Shown here piece after piece: positions 8,801 to 16,563 of a DNA stretch of 64,000 nt (position 1 is its first letter; each line of letters opens with the position of its first letter). The translations under genes and the position numbers were made by a program. The notes below the pieces were generated by a model. That model saw only the letters and a program-made list of their open reading frames with translations, was not told where the DNA came from and searched no databases. The stretch spans positions 5,022,001 to 5,086,000 of the forward strand of contig NZ_CP109181.1 in NCBI RefSeq assembly GCF_036248275.1, given 5' to 3'. The stretch comes from Streptomyces sp. NBC_01716 (GTDB lineage Bacteria; Actinomycetota; Actinomycetes; Streptomycetales; Streptomycetaceae).

Positions 8801-11222
8801 GGGCGGTGATCCGTTCGCCGTGCGTCGTCAGGCGCAGCACATAACCGCCGCTGTGCGCGATCTCGGCCGGCGCGCCCTCCGCGTCGTACGTGAACGTGAT
8901 CCGGTTGCCGTGCCGGTCGGTGACCGTACGCAGCAGGGCCGTGCCGCTGTCGCCGTGCGCGGTGAACGTGCGCACCTGCGCGGCCTCCGGGTCGGTGACG
9001 GTGTACGAGCCGTCGGCGGCACGCGCGAGGGGCCACCGTGCGCGCCCGGCGACCTCCTCCGGCAGCACCGCGCCGCCGCCCGCCACCGGGTGCGGGTACG
9101 CGAGGAGCGAGCCGTCCTCGGTGAAGAAGACCGCGCCCTCGTCGTCGAACTCCAGCCGCTGGTCCGCCGTCGACGCCCACGTCGGACCGAACCAACGGCC
9201 GCCCCGGTAACCGGAGTCCACCCGCCGCGAGAACACCAGCGGCAGCACACCCGGCAGTTCCACATCCGTCAGCGGCAGGAACATCCGGCCCGTCGCCATA
9301 TCCACCGGGTCCGTCCGGCCGTGCCTGACCTCGTCCGCACGCCGGGTGAACCTGCCCCGGCCGCTCCGCAGCGCGTTCCGCGCCCACGCCAGCGCGCCCC
9401 GGCCGGCCAGCCGCGCCCCCACCTGGGCCGCGACCCGGGCTGCCACCGGTGCCAGGACCCGGCCCGCCGCCATCGCCAGGAGTTCTGGGAGCAGGGCGCC
9501 CAGGCCGCCCGTGGCGAGGCCCAGGGGGAGGGCGAACGGGAGGGCGAACATCAGGAGCGTGAGGATCAGGGCCGGGGCCACGTCCAGGAACTTCTCCAGG
9601 ACGAACGAGACGATCAGGTGGTCGGGCAGGACCTTGTCGTACTCGGCTATCGCGCCCGCGCGTGACAGCAGGAGCAGGCCCGCGCACAGGCCGCCGGCGA
9701 CCACCGCCACCCGCAGCAGCGCGGCGGCGTACGGCTCCGCCGGGGGGAGGGCGCGCATACGGGGGAGGGAACGCCATGTCATGACGAGGCGGAACGCGGC
9801 CAGCAGCAGGGCCGCCAGACCGCAGCCGACGAGCAGCCGCCAGCCCTGGCCCTCCGTGAAGAACTCCTCCAGGGCCTCCGTGCCCTCGAAGGCGAAGGTG
9901 GCCGCGAGGAGGGCGGACGGGATCAGCAGCAGGAGGCCAAGGACGAGGAGGACCTTCTCCCACCAGGGCAGCCGGCCGGCCCCGCGGGCACGGAGCCGGC
10001 GCCAGGCCTCGCGTACGGAGAGGCCCTGCCAGGTCGACGGGTCCGAGGTGGCGTCCAACTCGGCCGTGAGGGTGGTGAGTTCGTCCCGCAGCGCCGTGAC
10101 GTGCTCCGGGCGGGCGCGGGGGTGGGTGGTGACATGGAAGAGGGTCCGGCGCCTGCGGGCGTACCGGAGGGCGATGAACATGGTCCACGGGGCCCGCAGC
10201 AACGCGTAGTTCAGCAGCGGCGCACCACCGCCGGCGCCCGAGGCCGCGCCCTCCCGCTCCGCCCTCAGCCACACCCCCGGCTCCCGGGACCGGCCGGCCC
10301 GTCGCGTACGTACGTCCCACACCACCGCCACCACCAGGCAGCCCAGCACCAGCCAGAGCCCGCTCGCGACGATCCGGTCGTACCACTCACGCGGCGCCCC
10401 GTTCGGGTTGCGCATCGCGGCGATGTAGTTGACCGCCGTGTGCAGGCCGATGGCCGCGAGGAGGGGCAGCAGCCCCGCCACCCGTACCCACCAGCGGTGC
10501 CCGCACACGATCAGACCGACGGACAGACCGCCCAGGGCCGACCAGACGACGTGGTTGTCCACCGGCACGGTCACGGTGGCGGTGCCCAGCTCCAGGGAGC
10601 CCATGGCCCCCGGCAGCCAGTGCCCCAGCAGCTCGGGGAAGCCGGAGACGAAGGGCACCGTGAACAGCCGCGTCCCGACCGACCAGCCGCCCGCCGACTC
10701 GATGGGGCGAACCTGTACATCCGGTGCGAATGTGAATTGCAGGACCGTCTCAAGCAGCCCGAACCCCGCGCCCACCGCGGCGCCCAGCACCACGAAGTCC
10801 GTCAGGCCCCACTGGACCCGGCCGCGCAGCGCCCAGGCGGCGAGCGCGAGGGGTGCGATCTTGAGCAGTTCCTCGGCCGTCGGGGCCGTCGTCCACATGA
10901 CGGTGTCCATGACCGTCCGCATCGACGTCTCGTCGGCGGCGGCCACTTGGCGGGTGACGAGCGTCTCGATCAGGACCGAGAAGACGCCGCAGCCGTACGC
11001 CCCGACGCCGAAGGCCAGCAGGACGGTCGGCCAGCCGACCGTACGGGCCGGCCATGACATCAGCAGCAGTTGCAGCACACACCACAAAGACGCGGCAGCC
11101 ATCCAGAACGCCACAAACCCCACCCCGTGTATTTGCTTTAGTGAATTGAACGTATGGGGAAGCGTGGGTGTGTCAACAGGGCGTCGGGGGGTGGCCCCAG
11201 CGGCGGGTGTATTCAGCGACAC
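5835..11222 (-). CDS. Polymorphic toxin: PrsW-like protease domain + DUF6531/RHS-YD repeats + RNase A-like C-terminal toxin
   Basis: The longest frame, from a GTG, gives 1795 residues. Residues about 35-310 are a multi-helix membrane domain with the PrsW/CPBP-type pattern: EE-x-x-K at 117-121, F154 to E158, NHVVW at 223-227 and H261-x-x-x-N265. A second transmembrane region spans about 330-600. A DUF6531-like segment (DPVDMATG, near 638) leads into about 1000 residues of YD/RHS repeats and the RHS core (HYDPETAHYLTPDPLGL). After a second DPLGL near 1660, the last 130 residues match the RNase A-like CdiA-CT domain: AHTLSEHV, the FHDQQTAQQVI helix and KTAYPW at the end. The start is uncertain because a promoter-like TTGACA/TACGTT pair overlaps the first codons, so initiation near codons 34-41 is possible. 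The immunity gene follows directly. The shell is GC-rich; the toxin tail is not. Confidence 0.85.
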   Translation of the reverse strand: MSLNTPAAGATPRRPVDTPTLPHTFNSLKQIHGVGFVAFWMAAASLWCVLQLLLMSWPARTVGWPTVLLAFGVGAYGCGVFSVLIETLVTRQVAAADETSMRTVMDTVMWTTAPTAEELLKIAPLALAAWALRGRVQWGLTDFVVLGAAVGAGFGLLETVLQFTFAPDVQVRPIESAGGWSVGTRLFTVPFVSGFPELLGHWLPGAMGSLELGTATVTVPVDNHVVWSALGGLSVGLIVCGHRWWVRVAGLLPLLAAIGLHTAVNYIAAMRNPNGAPREWYDRIVASGLWLVLGCLVVAVVWDVRTRRAGRSREPGVWLRAEREGAASGAGGGAPLLNYALLRAPWTMFIALRYARRRRTLFHVTTHPRARPEHVTALRDELTTLTAELDATSDPSTWQGLSVREAWRRLRARGAGRLPWWEKVLLVLGLLLLIPSALLAATFAFEGTEALEEFFTEGQGWRLLVGCGLAALLLAAFRLVMTWRSLPRMRALPPAEPYAAALLRVAVVAGGLCAGLLLLSRAGAIAEYDKVLPDHLIVSFVLEKFLDVAPALILTLLMFALPFALPLGLATGGLGALLPELLAMAAGRVLAPVAARVAAQVGARLAGRGALAWARNALRSGRGRFTRRADEVRHGRTDPVDMATGRMFLPLTDVELPGVLPLVFSRRVDSGYRGGRWFGPTWASTADQRLEFDDEGAVFFTEDGSLLAYPHPVAGGGAVLPEEVAGRARWPLARAADGSYTVTDPEAAQVRTFTAHGDSGTALLRTVTDRHGNRITFTYDAEGAPAEIAHSGGYVLRLTTHGERITALWLGGPGGDVRVMAYEYGPEGRLERTYNSSGLPLRFTYDEAGRVTSWTDTNNRSYAYEYGGPDDDRVVAEGGEGGHYSFRFTYGESDPAFPGLTLTTLTAPDGTTTRYLVDERRLVVGEIDANGAVTRTSYDAAGRLTAGTDALGRTTEFTYDGHGHLTGVLRPDGSSIAAELDSDGRPVRITDPAGQVWHQTFDAHGSPTSVTDPTGATTRCLYDGRGTPLAITDPLGATTRVRCDAAGLPVETTDPLGATTRLVRDAFGRVVSVTDPLGAVSRFEWSTEGLLLRRTAPDGAAESWTYDGEGNLVTYTDANGGVTHHEYTHFDLLTSRTDPDGARHTFTHDDATRLTSVTNPGGLTWSYAYDAAGHLISETDFDGRTVTYSLDVAGQLTSRVDPLGVRTDHRYDLLGRLVARDAGGEVTTFDWTAGGDLARATGPDAELLRTYDPAGRLLTESVDGRVLRLSYDAAGRLSERRTPAGAVTAYAYDAAGNRTELTASGRPLTVTRDAAGRETRLDWGGALSLTQAWDPAGRPRSRSYAGADVPARTYTWRPDGHLVAAGDARYTLDPAGRVTEVRAAADWSESYTYDSAGNPTDAAWPTDLAYPESTGRRTYTGTRVGTAGAVRYEYDAAGRTTLRQKPRLSRKPANWRYTWNARDELAAVTTPDGTTWRYTYDALGRRVSKRRLALDGSTAEETRFTYQGATLIEETSTSTGWPGAQTLTWDHDDSSLVPLAQTTRYTPAADAPQSEIDTRFHAIITDLIGTPTHLIDESGATAWQSRRTLWGTTTWPPDTTAYTPLRFPGQYHDLETGHHYNVHRHYDPETAHYLTPDPLGLAPSPNPTAYVHNPLTWCDPLGLAPRYRIGDLNDAARRNPNVAHTLSEHVNVSPQQAIALAKKKGKPNGVFHDQQTAQQVIDYGLAKNSKKIESWLRGSDQSLPLPPGHFGANNPIGWAAHPNGSIAATGNQYTIVLQRQKGAPGGYFIKTAYPW
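11149..11176 (-). promoter_or_regulatory. Sigma-70-like promoter overlapping the 5' end of the toxin frame
   Basis: On the minus strand TTGACA (11176-11171) is followed after 16 bp by TACGTT (11154-11149), a good match to the housekeeping consensus in DNA that is otherwise very GC-rich. Transcription would start near 11142, inside the longest possible reading frame of the toxin gene. If it is used, translation must begin downstream, for example at the in-frame GTG at 11123 or ATG at 11102, just before the first membrane helix. Confidence 0.5.
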
Positions 11223-11316
11223 CTGCGACTTGGGGCCGTACGCCCAATGTGATCGAAGTCCGTCGTCCGTAGCGTCTTACTCGTGGCACAGAGGGTGCCC
11301 GACGGAAGGAACGATC

Positions 11317-12165
11317 ATGATGCGTCGCAAGAGCAAGAGCAGCCCGACCCGGAGCGCCGAAGCTCTTCGTCTGGCGAACGTGAGCAAGGTCTACGGGGCG
11401 GCCGAGAACGCCGTGACCGCCCTCGACGGTGTGTCGCTGAGTCTTCCCGCCGGTTCTTTCACCGCCGTCATGGGGCCCTCCGGCTCCGGCAAGTCGACCC
11501 TCCTCCAGTGCGCGGCCGGTCTCGACCGGCCCGACAGCGGCCAGGTGATGGTCGACGGCGAGGAGATGACAGGCGGCAGCGAGGCGGCCCTGACCAAGTT
11601 CCGCCGCCGCCGGATCGGCTTCATCTTCCAGAAGTACAACCTCCTGCCCACCCTGACCGTCGCCCAGAACACCGTCCTGCCGCTGAAGCTCGCCGGCCGC
11701 CGTATCGACAAGGCCCGCGCCAGGGAGATCCTCACCCAGGTCGGCCTCGGTGACCGTCTCGGCCACCGGCCCGACCAGCTCTCCGGAGGCCAGCAGCAGC
11801 GCGTCGCCATCGCCCGCGCCCTGGTCACCGAGCCCAGCGTGATCTTCGCCGACGAGCCCACCGGCGCGCTCGACATCCGCAGCGCGCGTGATGTGCTGCG
11901 GCTGCTCCAGGAGAGCGTACGGATCCACGGACGCACCGTCGTCATGGTCACCCACGACCCGGTCGCCGCCTCCTTCGCGGACTCCGTGATCTTCCTGGCC
12001 GACGGCCGCCTGGCCGGGCAGATCGACCGCCCGACCGTCGACGCGGTCGCCGAGCGCCTCGCGCACCTCGGAGACACCGTCAACCCGGCGGCGCACTCGG
12101 GAGCCCGGTCCTCCGCCGGCCGCGTGGCCGACCGGTCCGCCGACAACGCGTTCGCGGGGGTCTGA
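11317..12165 (+). CDS. ABC transporter ATP-binding protein, MacB/LolD-like
   Basis: The 282-residue protein starts at an ATG behind GGAAGGAACGATC. All ATPase motifs are present: Walker A GPSGSGKST, Q-loop FIFQKYNLLP, signature LSGGQQQR, Walker B VIFADEPTGALD and H-loop VTHD. The FQ-x-x-x-L-L-P and DEPTGALD wording is typical of the LolD/MacB/FtsE class, which pairs with FtsX-like permeases. The cognate permease begins 3 bp downstream. Such pairs in actinobacteria often export antimicrobial peptides or envelope components, or act in peptide sensing; the substrate cannot be told. The last 50 residues are a low-complexity tail. The frame stays open far upstream, but only this start has a ribosome binding site. 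Confidence 0.9.
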   Translation: MMRRKSKSSPTRSAEALRLANVSKVYGAAENAVTALDGVSLSLPAGSFTAVMGPSGSGKSTLLQCAAGLDRPDSGQVMVDGEEMTGGSEAALTKFRRRRIGFIFQKYNLLPTLTVAQNTVLPLKLAGRRIDKARAREILTQVGLGDRLGHRPDQLSGGQQQRVAIARALVTEPSVIFADEPTGALDIRSARDVLRLLQESVRIHGRTVVMVTHDPVAASFADSVIFLADGRLAGQIDRPTVDAVAERLAHLGDTVNPAAHSGARSSAGRVADRSADNAFAGV

Positions 12166-12168
12166 CAC

Positions 12169-13506
12169 ATGTTCACTCTCGCCATGAGCTCCATCCGTCG
12201 GCGCCCCGGGCGCTTCATCGCCACCCTGCTCTCGACCTTCCTGGGCGCGGCGATCATCATGACCTTCAGCTCGATGCACGACACCGCGGCGACTCCGGGC
12301 ATCGACAGTCTCAGCAAGGAGTCCATCACCACGGCGGCGAACGTGGTCGGCGGCTACGGCGCCCTTCTCGTCTTCTTCGCCATCGCCTCCACCCTCACCG
12401 TCAACGTCCGCCAGCGCGGCGAGGAGATCGCACTCCTGCGCCGGAGCGGCGCGACTCCCGCGCAGATCAAGCGGATGGTGGTCTTCGAGGCCGCCGTGGT
12501 CGGGATCGCCGGAACGCTGCTGGCCATCGTGCCCGCGATGATCGGCGGCGCTCAGCTGCTCGAAGTCTTCAAGGACACCGACCAGGTCGCCTCCGGTGTG
12601 GACCACGTCTTCGGCCCGATCGCGCTGACCTTCGGTGCGACGGTCACCCTGCTGACGTCCGTCGGCGCCGCGTTCCTCGCGGTCCGCCGGGCGACCAAGG
12701 AAGCGGCCGGCGGCCGCAAGTCCCGCGGCCGGGCGAAGACCTTCGCCGGCGTCGCCGCCCTGTTCCTGGGCGCGGGCACCGTCGGCTCCACCTTCGCCAT
12801 GGACAAGACGGACGTCGCGCTGATGGCCGCCCCCGGTTACGGTGCCATCCTGCTGGCCGCGGGCTTCGCGATCCTCTCGCCCGCACTGCTGCGGATCCTG
12901 CTCGGTGCCCTGACCAAGCCGCTGACCCTGGTCTTCGGCGCCAGCGGTTACCTGACCATCCACAACATGCGGCAGCGCGCCGCGCAGCTCTCCAGCGTGC
13001 TCATGCCGCTCATCCTCTTCATCAGCATCGCCACGGCCATCTTCTACATGCAGGTCATCGAGAACGACGCGGCCGAGGCCGCCGGCCTCACCCGGTCGGG
13101 CGAGGACATGAGTGTCCAGACCCTCAACTTCGTGATCGCCGGCATCATCGTGGTCTTCGCCTGCATCATGCTGGTCAACAGCCTCTACGCGGCGACCACT
13201 TACCGCACCAGGGAGTTCGGCCAGCAGCGTCTCACCGGCGCCACGCCGGGTCAGGTCCTGGGCATGATCAGTCTCGAATCGCTGATCCTGACGGTCTTCG
13301 GGGTGTTCTTCGCGACGCTGTCGGCGCTCGCCGGCATCGTCTCCTTCAGCATCGTCCGCACCGACACCGCCGTCCCGGACCAGAGCCTCGGGATCTGGCT
13401 GGCCGTCGTGGGCATCGGCGCCGTCGCGACGATCGTCACCAGCGTGGGTACGGCCTACCGGGGCCTGCGCACACCGGCTGTCGAGGCGGTGGCACTGGCC
13501 GCCTGA
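12169..13506 (+). CDS. FtsX-like ABC transporter permease
   Basis: This 445-residue integral membrane protein starts 3 bp after the ATPase gene and is surely co-transcribed with it. The hydrophobic profile fits an eight-helix member of the duplicated FtsX class: a first helix near 15-40 (RFIATLLSTFLGAAIIM), helices around 60-85 and 100-125, then a repeat of the pattern in the second half. Cytoplasmic motifs such as RQRGEEIALLRRSGATPAQI and TYRTREFGQQRLTGATPGQV are the coupling-helix segments that contact the ATPase. There is no large extracytoplasmic domain of the kind found in MacB. The substrate is unknown. A strong hairpin follows the gene. Confidence 0.88.
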   Translation: MFTLAMSSIRRRPGRFIATLLSTFLGAAIIMTFSSMHDTAATPGIDSLSKESITTAANVVGGYGALLVFFAIASTLTVNVRQRGEEIALLRRSGATPAQIKRMVVFEAAVVGIAGTLLAIVPAMIGGAQLLEVFKDTDQVASGVDHVFGPIALTFGATVTLLTSVGAAFLAVRRATKEAAGGRKSRGRAKTFAGVAALFLGAGTVGSTFAMDKTDVALMAAPGYGAILLAAGFAILSPALLRILLGALTKPLTLVFGASGYLTIHNMRQRAAQLSSVLMPLILFISIATAIFYMQVIENDAAEAAGLTRSGEDMSVQTLNFVIAGIIVVFACIMLVNSLYAATTYRTREFGQQRLTGATPGQVLGMISLESLILTVFGVFFATLSALAGIVSFSIVRTDTAVPDQSLGIWLAVVGIGAVATIVTSVGTAYRGLRTPAVEAVALAA

Positions 13507-13515
13507 CATGACGCA

Positions 13516-13580
13516 CCGGACAGCACCGGCGCCGCACCGGACGGCACCAGACCGGACGGCACCAGACCGGACAGCATCGC
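13516..13580 (+). repeat. Short tandem repeat, 15-bp unit
   Basis: Two perfect copies of ACCGGACGGCACCAG (13536-13550 and 13551-13565) are flanked by degenerate copies at 13516-13530 and 13566-13580. The repeat lies directly after the permease stop codon and before the terminator hairpin. It is non-coding and most likely arose by slippage. Confidence 0.6.
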
Positions 13581-13599
13581 ACCGACAGGAAAAGCCGCC

Positions 13600-13630
13600 G
13601 AGGGGCAGTCGCACACAGCGACTGCCCCTC
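13600..13630 (+). terminator. Transcription terminator after the ABC transporter operon
   Basis: GAGGGGCAGTCGC (13600-13612) pairs perfectly with GCGACTGCCCCTC (13618-13630) around a five-base loop. An outer AAAGCC/GGGCTTT pairing extends the stem. No U-tract follows, which is usual for streptomycete terminators. Confidence 0.75.
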
Positions 13631-13755
13631 CGGGCTTTCCGGCCCGGCCGGTTGGCCGGTTGGCCGTTATTCCCGGTCGTCACCCGAATGTGGGCATCCG
13701 CTCACCTGCCCTTCGCCACCCCGGAATCGTCGGACCCCGCTCGTATGCTCGGAAC

Positions 13756-16398
13756 ATGACGACGAGCGCCACGTCCCCCTCCGGCTCCCCCTCCCCATCC
13801 GCCACCGGTGCCACCAGCGCCCCCACCGCCAACGCCATGCGCCGCGCCCTCAAACGCGCCAGGGACGGTGTCGCGCTCGACGTCGGTGAGGCCGCCGTTC
13901 TGCTCCAGGCGCGCGGCGACGACCTGAAGGACCTGGCCGCATCCGCCGCGCGGGTCCGCGACGCCGGGCTCGAAGCCGTCGGACGCCCCGGGATCATCAC
14001 GTACTCCCGCAAGGTCTTCATCCCGCTGACCCGCCTCTGCCGCGACAAGTGCCACTACTGCACGTTCGTCACCGTCCCCGGCAAGCTCCGCCGCGCCGGC
14101 CACGGCATGTTCCTGTCGCCCGACGAAGTCCTCGCCATCGCCCGCGAGGGCGCCGAAATGGGCTGCAAGGAAGCGCTGTTCACGCTCGGCGACCGCCCCG
14201 AGGACCGCTGGCCCGAGGCGAAGGAGTGGCTGGAGGCGGAGGGGTACGACGACACGCTCGCGTACGTACGGGCCATGGCCATCCGCGTACTGGAGGAGAC
14301 CGGTCTCCTCCCGCACCTCAACCCCGGCGTCCTCGGCTGGACCGACTTCCAGCGGCTCAAGCCCGTCGCGCCCAGCATGGGCATGATGCTGGAGACCACC
14401 GCCACCCGGCTCTGGTCCGAGCCCGGCGGCCCGCACCACGGCTCGCCGGACAAGGAGCCCGCCGTACGGCTGCGGGTGCTCGAAGACGCGGGCCGGTCCA
14501 ACGTCCCCTTCACCACCGGCATCCTGATCGGCATCGGCGAGAACCACGAGGAGCGCGCCGACTCCCTCTTCGAACTGCGCCGCACCGCCCGTGCCTACCA
14601 CGGCATCCAGGAAGTCATCGTCCAGAACTTCCGCGCCAAGCCCGACACCGCGATGCGCGCCATGCCCGACGCCGAGCTGGAGGAACTGGCCGCGACCATC
14701 GCCGTCGCCCGGCATCTCCTCGGCCCGGCCGCCCGGATCCAGGCCCCGCCGAACCTCGTCGACGAGGAGTACGCGCTCCTCATCGGCGCCGGCATCGACG
14801 ACTGGGGCGGCGTCTCGCCGCTGACCCCCGACCATGTGAACCCCGAGCGCCCCTGGCCGCACATCGACCAACTCGCCGAGCGCACCGCCGCGGCCGGGTT
14901 CGAGCTGCGTGAACGGCTCACGATCTACCCGGAGTTCATCCAGCGCGGCGAGCCCTGGCTCGACCCGCGCGTGATGCCGCACGTACGCGCGCTCGCCGAC
15001 CCGGCGACCGGGCTCGCCCGCGAAGACGTCAAACCGGCCGGGCTGCCGTGGCAGGAGCCCGACGAGGGGTTCACCGCCACCGGCCGTACGGACCTGCACC
15101 GCACCATCGACACCGAGGGCCGCACCGGCGACCGGCGCGACGACTTCGACCATGTGTACGGCGACTGGGACGCGTTGAGGGAGGCCGCCGCGCCCGGCAT
15201 GGTGCCCGAGCGCATCGACACCGACGTCAAGCAGGCGCTGAAGCAGGCCGCCGCCGACCCGACGAAGCTCACCGACGACGAGGCGCTCGCGCTGCTGCAC
15301 GCGGACGGTCCCGCGCTCGACGCGCTGACCCGGATCGCCGACGAACTGCGCCGCGAGGTGGTCGGCGACGACGTCACGTACATCGTCACGCGCAACATCA
15401 ACTTCACCAACGTCTGCTACACCGGCTGCCGTTTCTGCGCCTTCGCCCAGCGCCGTACGGACGCCGACGCGTACACCCTCTCCCTCGACCAGGTCGCCGA
15501 CCGCGCGGCGCAGGCGTGGGACGTCGGCGCCGTCGAGGTGTGCATGCAGGGCGGTATCCACCCCGACCTGCCCGGGACGGCGTACTTCGACATCGCGCGC
15601 GCCGTGAAGAAGCGCGTGCCCGGTATGCATGTGCACGCCTTCTCACCCATGGAGGTCGTCAACGGGGCCTCGCGCACCGGGATGTCGATCCGCGAATGGC
15701 TCACGGCCGCGAAGGAGGCCGGGCTCGACTCGATCCCGGGCACGGCCGCCGAGATCCTGGACGACGAGGTGCGCTGGATCCTCACCAAGGGCAAGCTGCC
15801 GACGGCGACATGGATCGAGGTCGTGGAGACCGCGCACTCGCTGGGCATCCGCTCCAGCTCCACGATGATGTACGGCCATGTGGACCAGCCCCGCCACTGG
15901 TTGGGGCACTTCCGCACGCTGGCCGGTATGCAGCGCAAAGCGCTGGAGGCGGGGCGTGAGGGCTTCACGGAGTTCGTCACGCTGCCCTTCATCCACACCA
16001 ACGCGCCGGTCTATCTGGCCGGCATCGCCCGCCCGGGGCCGACGGCCCGTGACAACCGCGCGGTGATGGCGATGGCCCGGCTCCTCCTCCATCCGTACAT
16101 CACCAACATCCAGACCAGTTGGGTCAAGCTCGGCACGGAAGGCGCCGCCGAGATGCTGCGCTCCGGCGCGAACGACGTCGGCGGCACGCTGATGGAGGAG
16201 ACCATCTCCCGTATGGCGGGCTCCAGTTACGGCTCGTACCGCTCGGTCAAGGACCTGATCGCCATCGCCGAGGCGGCGGGCAGGCCGGCCAGGCCGCGGA
16301 CCACGCTGTACGGGGAGGTGCCCGAGGAGCGCGTACGGGCGGCGACGGCGTCCGACGGGCACCTGCCGGAGCTGCTGCCGCTGCTGCCCGCGGAGTGA
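13756..16398 (+). CDS. fbiC: FO synthase (7,8-didemethyl-8-hydroxy-5-deazariboflavin synthase), fused CofG-CofH
   Basis: This 880-residue protein carries two radical SAM domains. The CofG-like half has its cluster-binding motif at Cys95, Cys99 and Cys102 (CRDKCHYC). The CofH-like half has Cys554, Cys558 and Cys561 (CYTGCRFC). The fused enzyme makes the deazaflavin chromophore of coenzyme F420 from tyrosine and the ribityl pyrimidine intermediate of riboflavin synthesis. Fusion into one FbiC chain is the usual actinobacterial arrangement, and the length fits. The ATG at 13756 is chosen because the family alignment begins soon after it; upstream in-frame codons lie in the terminator region. It appears to be a single-gene unit, with no other F420 genes in the window. 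Confidence 0.96.
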   Translation: MTTSATSPSGSPSPSATGATSAPTANAMRRALKRARDGVALDVGEAAVLLQARGDDLKDLAASAARVRDAGLEAVGRPGIITYSRKVFIPLTRLCRDKCHYCTFVTVPGKLRRAGHGMFLSPDEVLAIAREGAEMGCKEALFTLGDRPEDRWPEAKEWLEAEGYDDTLAYVRAMAIRVLEETGLLPHLNPGVLGWTDFQRLKPVAPSMGMMLETTATRLWSEPGGPHHGSPDKEPAVRLRVLEDAGRSNVPFTTGILIGIGENHEERADSLFELRRTARAYHGIQEVIVQNFRAKPDTAMRAMPDAELEELAATIAVARHLLGPAARIQAPPNLVDEEYALLIGAGIDDWGGVSPLTPDHVNPERPWPHIDQLAERTAAAGFELRERLTIYPEFIQRGEPWLDPRVMPHVRALADPATGLAREDVKPAGLPWQEPDEGFTATGRTDLHRTIDTEGRTGDRRDDFDHVYGDWDALREAAAPGMVPERIDTDVKQALKQAAADPTKLTDDEALALLHADGPALDALTRIADELRREVVGDDVTYIVTRNINFTNVCYTGCRFCAFAQRRTDADAYTLSLDQVADRAAQAWDVGAVEVCMQGGIHPDLPGTAYFDIARAVKKRVPGMHVHAFSPMEVVNGASRTGMSIREWLTAAKEAGLDSIPGTAAEILDDEVRWILTKGKLPTATWIEVVETAHSLGIRSSSTMMYGHVDQPRHWLGHFRTLAGMQRKALEAGREGFTEFVTLPFIHTNAPVYLAGIARPGPTARDNRAVMAMARLLLHPYITNIQTSWVKLGTEGAAEMLRSGANDVGGTLMEETISRMAGSSYGSYRSVKDLIAIAEAAGRPARPRTTLYGEVPEERVRAATASDGHLPELLPLLPAE

Positions 16399-16563
16399 CG
16401 GGGGCGGGTGACCGGGGCCGGTGTCCTGCCCGCCACCGGCCTGTCACCAGCCTCTCACCGGCCCGCCACCGGCCACCCGCCGCCCGTGCTCAACCGTCCG
16501 TTCCCGTTCGATTACAGTGCTGCGCCAGACGGTGCGTTCCGTGGAACGGGAGGGAGGGGACGC

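Noticed and set aside
6504..9665. A 1053-codon open frame on the plus strand opposite the RHS region
   Set aside because: Arg/Gly/Val-rich text without domains, antisense to a clear YD-repeat gene. It is a GC-bias artefact of repetitive coding DNA.
13516..13580. Repeat considered as a CRISPR array
   Set aside because: Units are contiguous 15-bp tandem copies without spacers.
11173..13683. An 836-codon minus-strand open frame opposite the ABC transporter genes
   Set aside because: Low-complexity Gly/Asp/His-rich text antisense to two well-supported genes.
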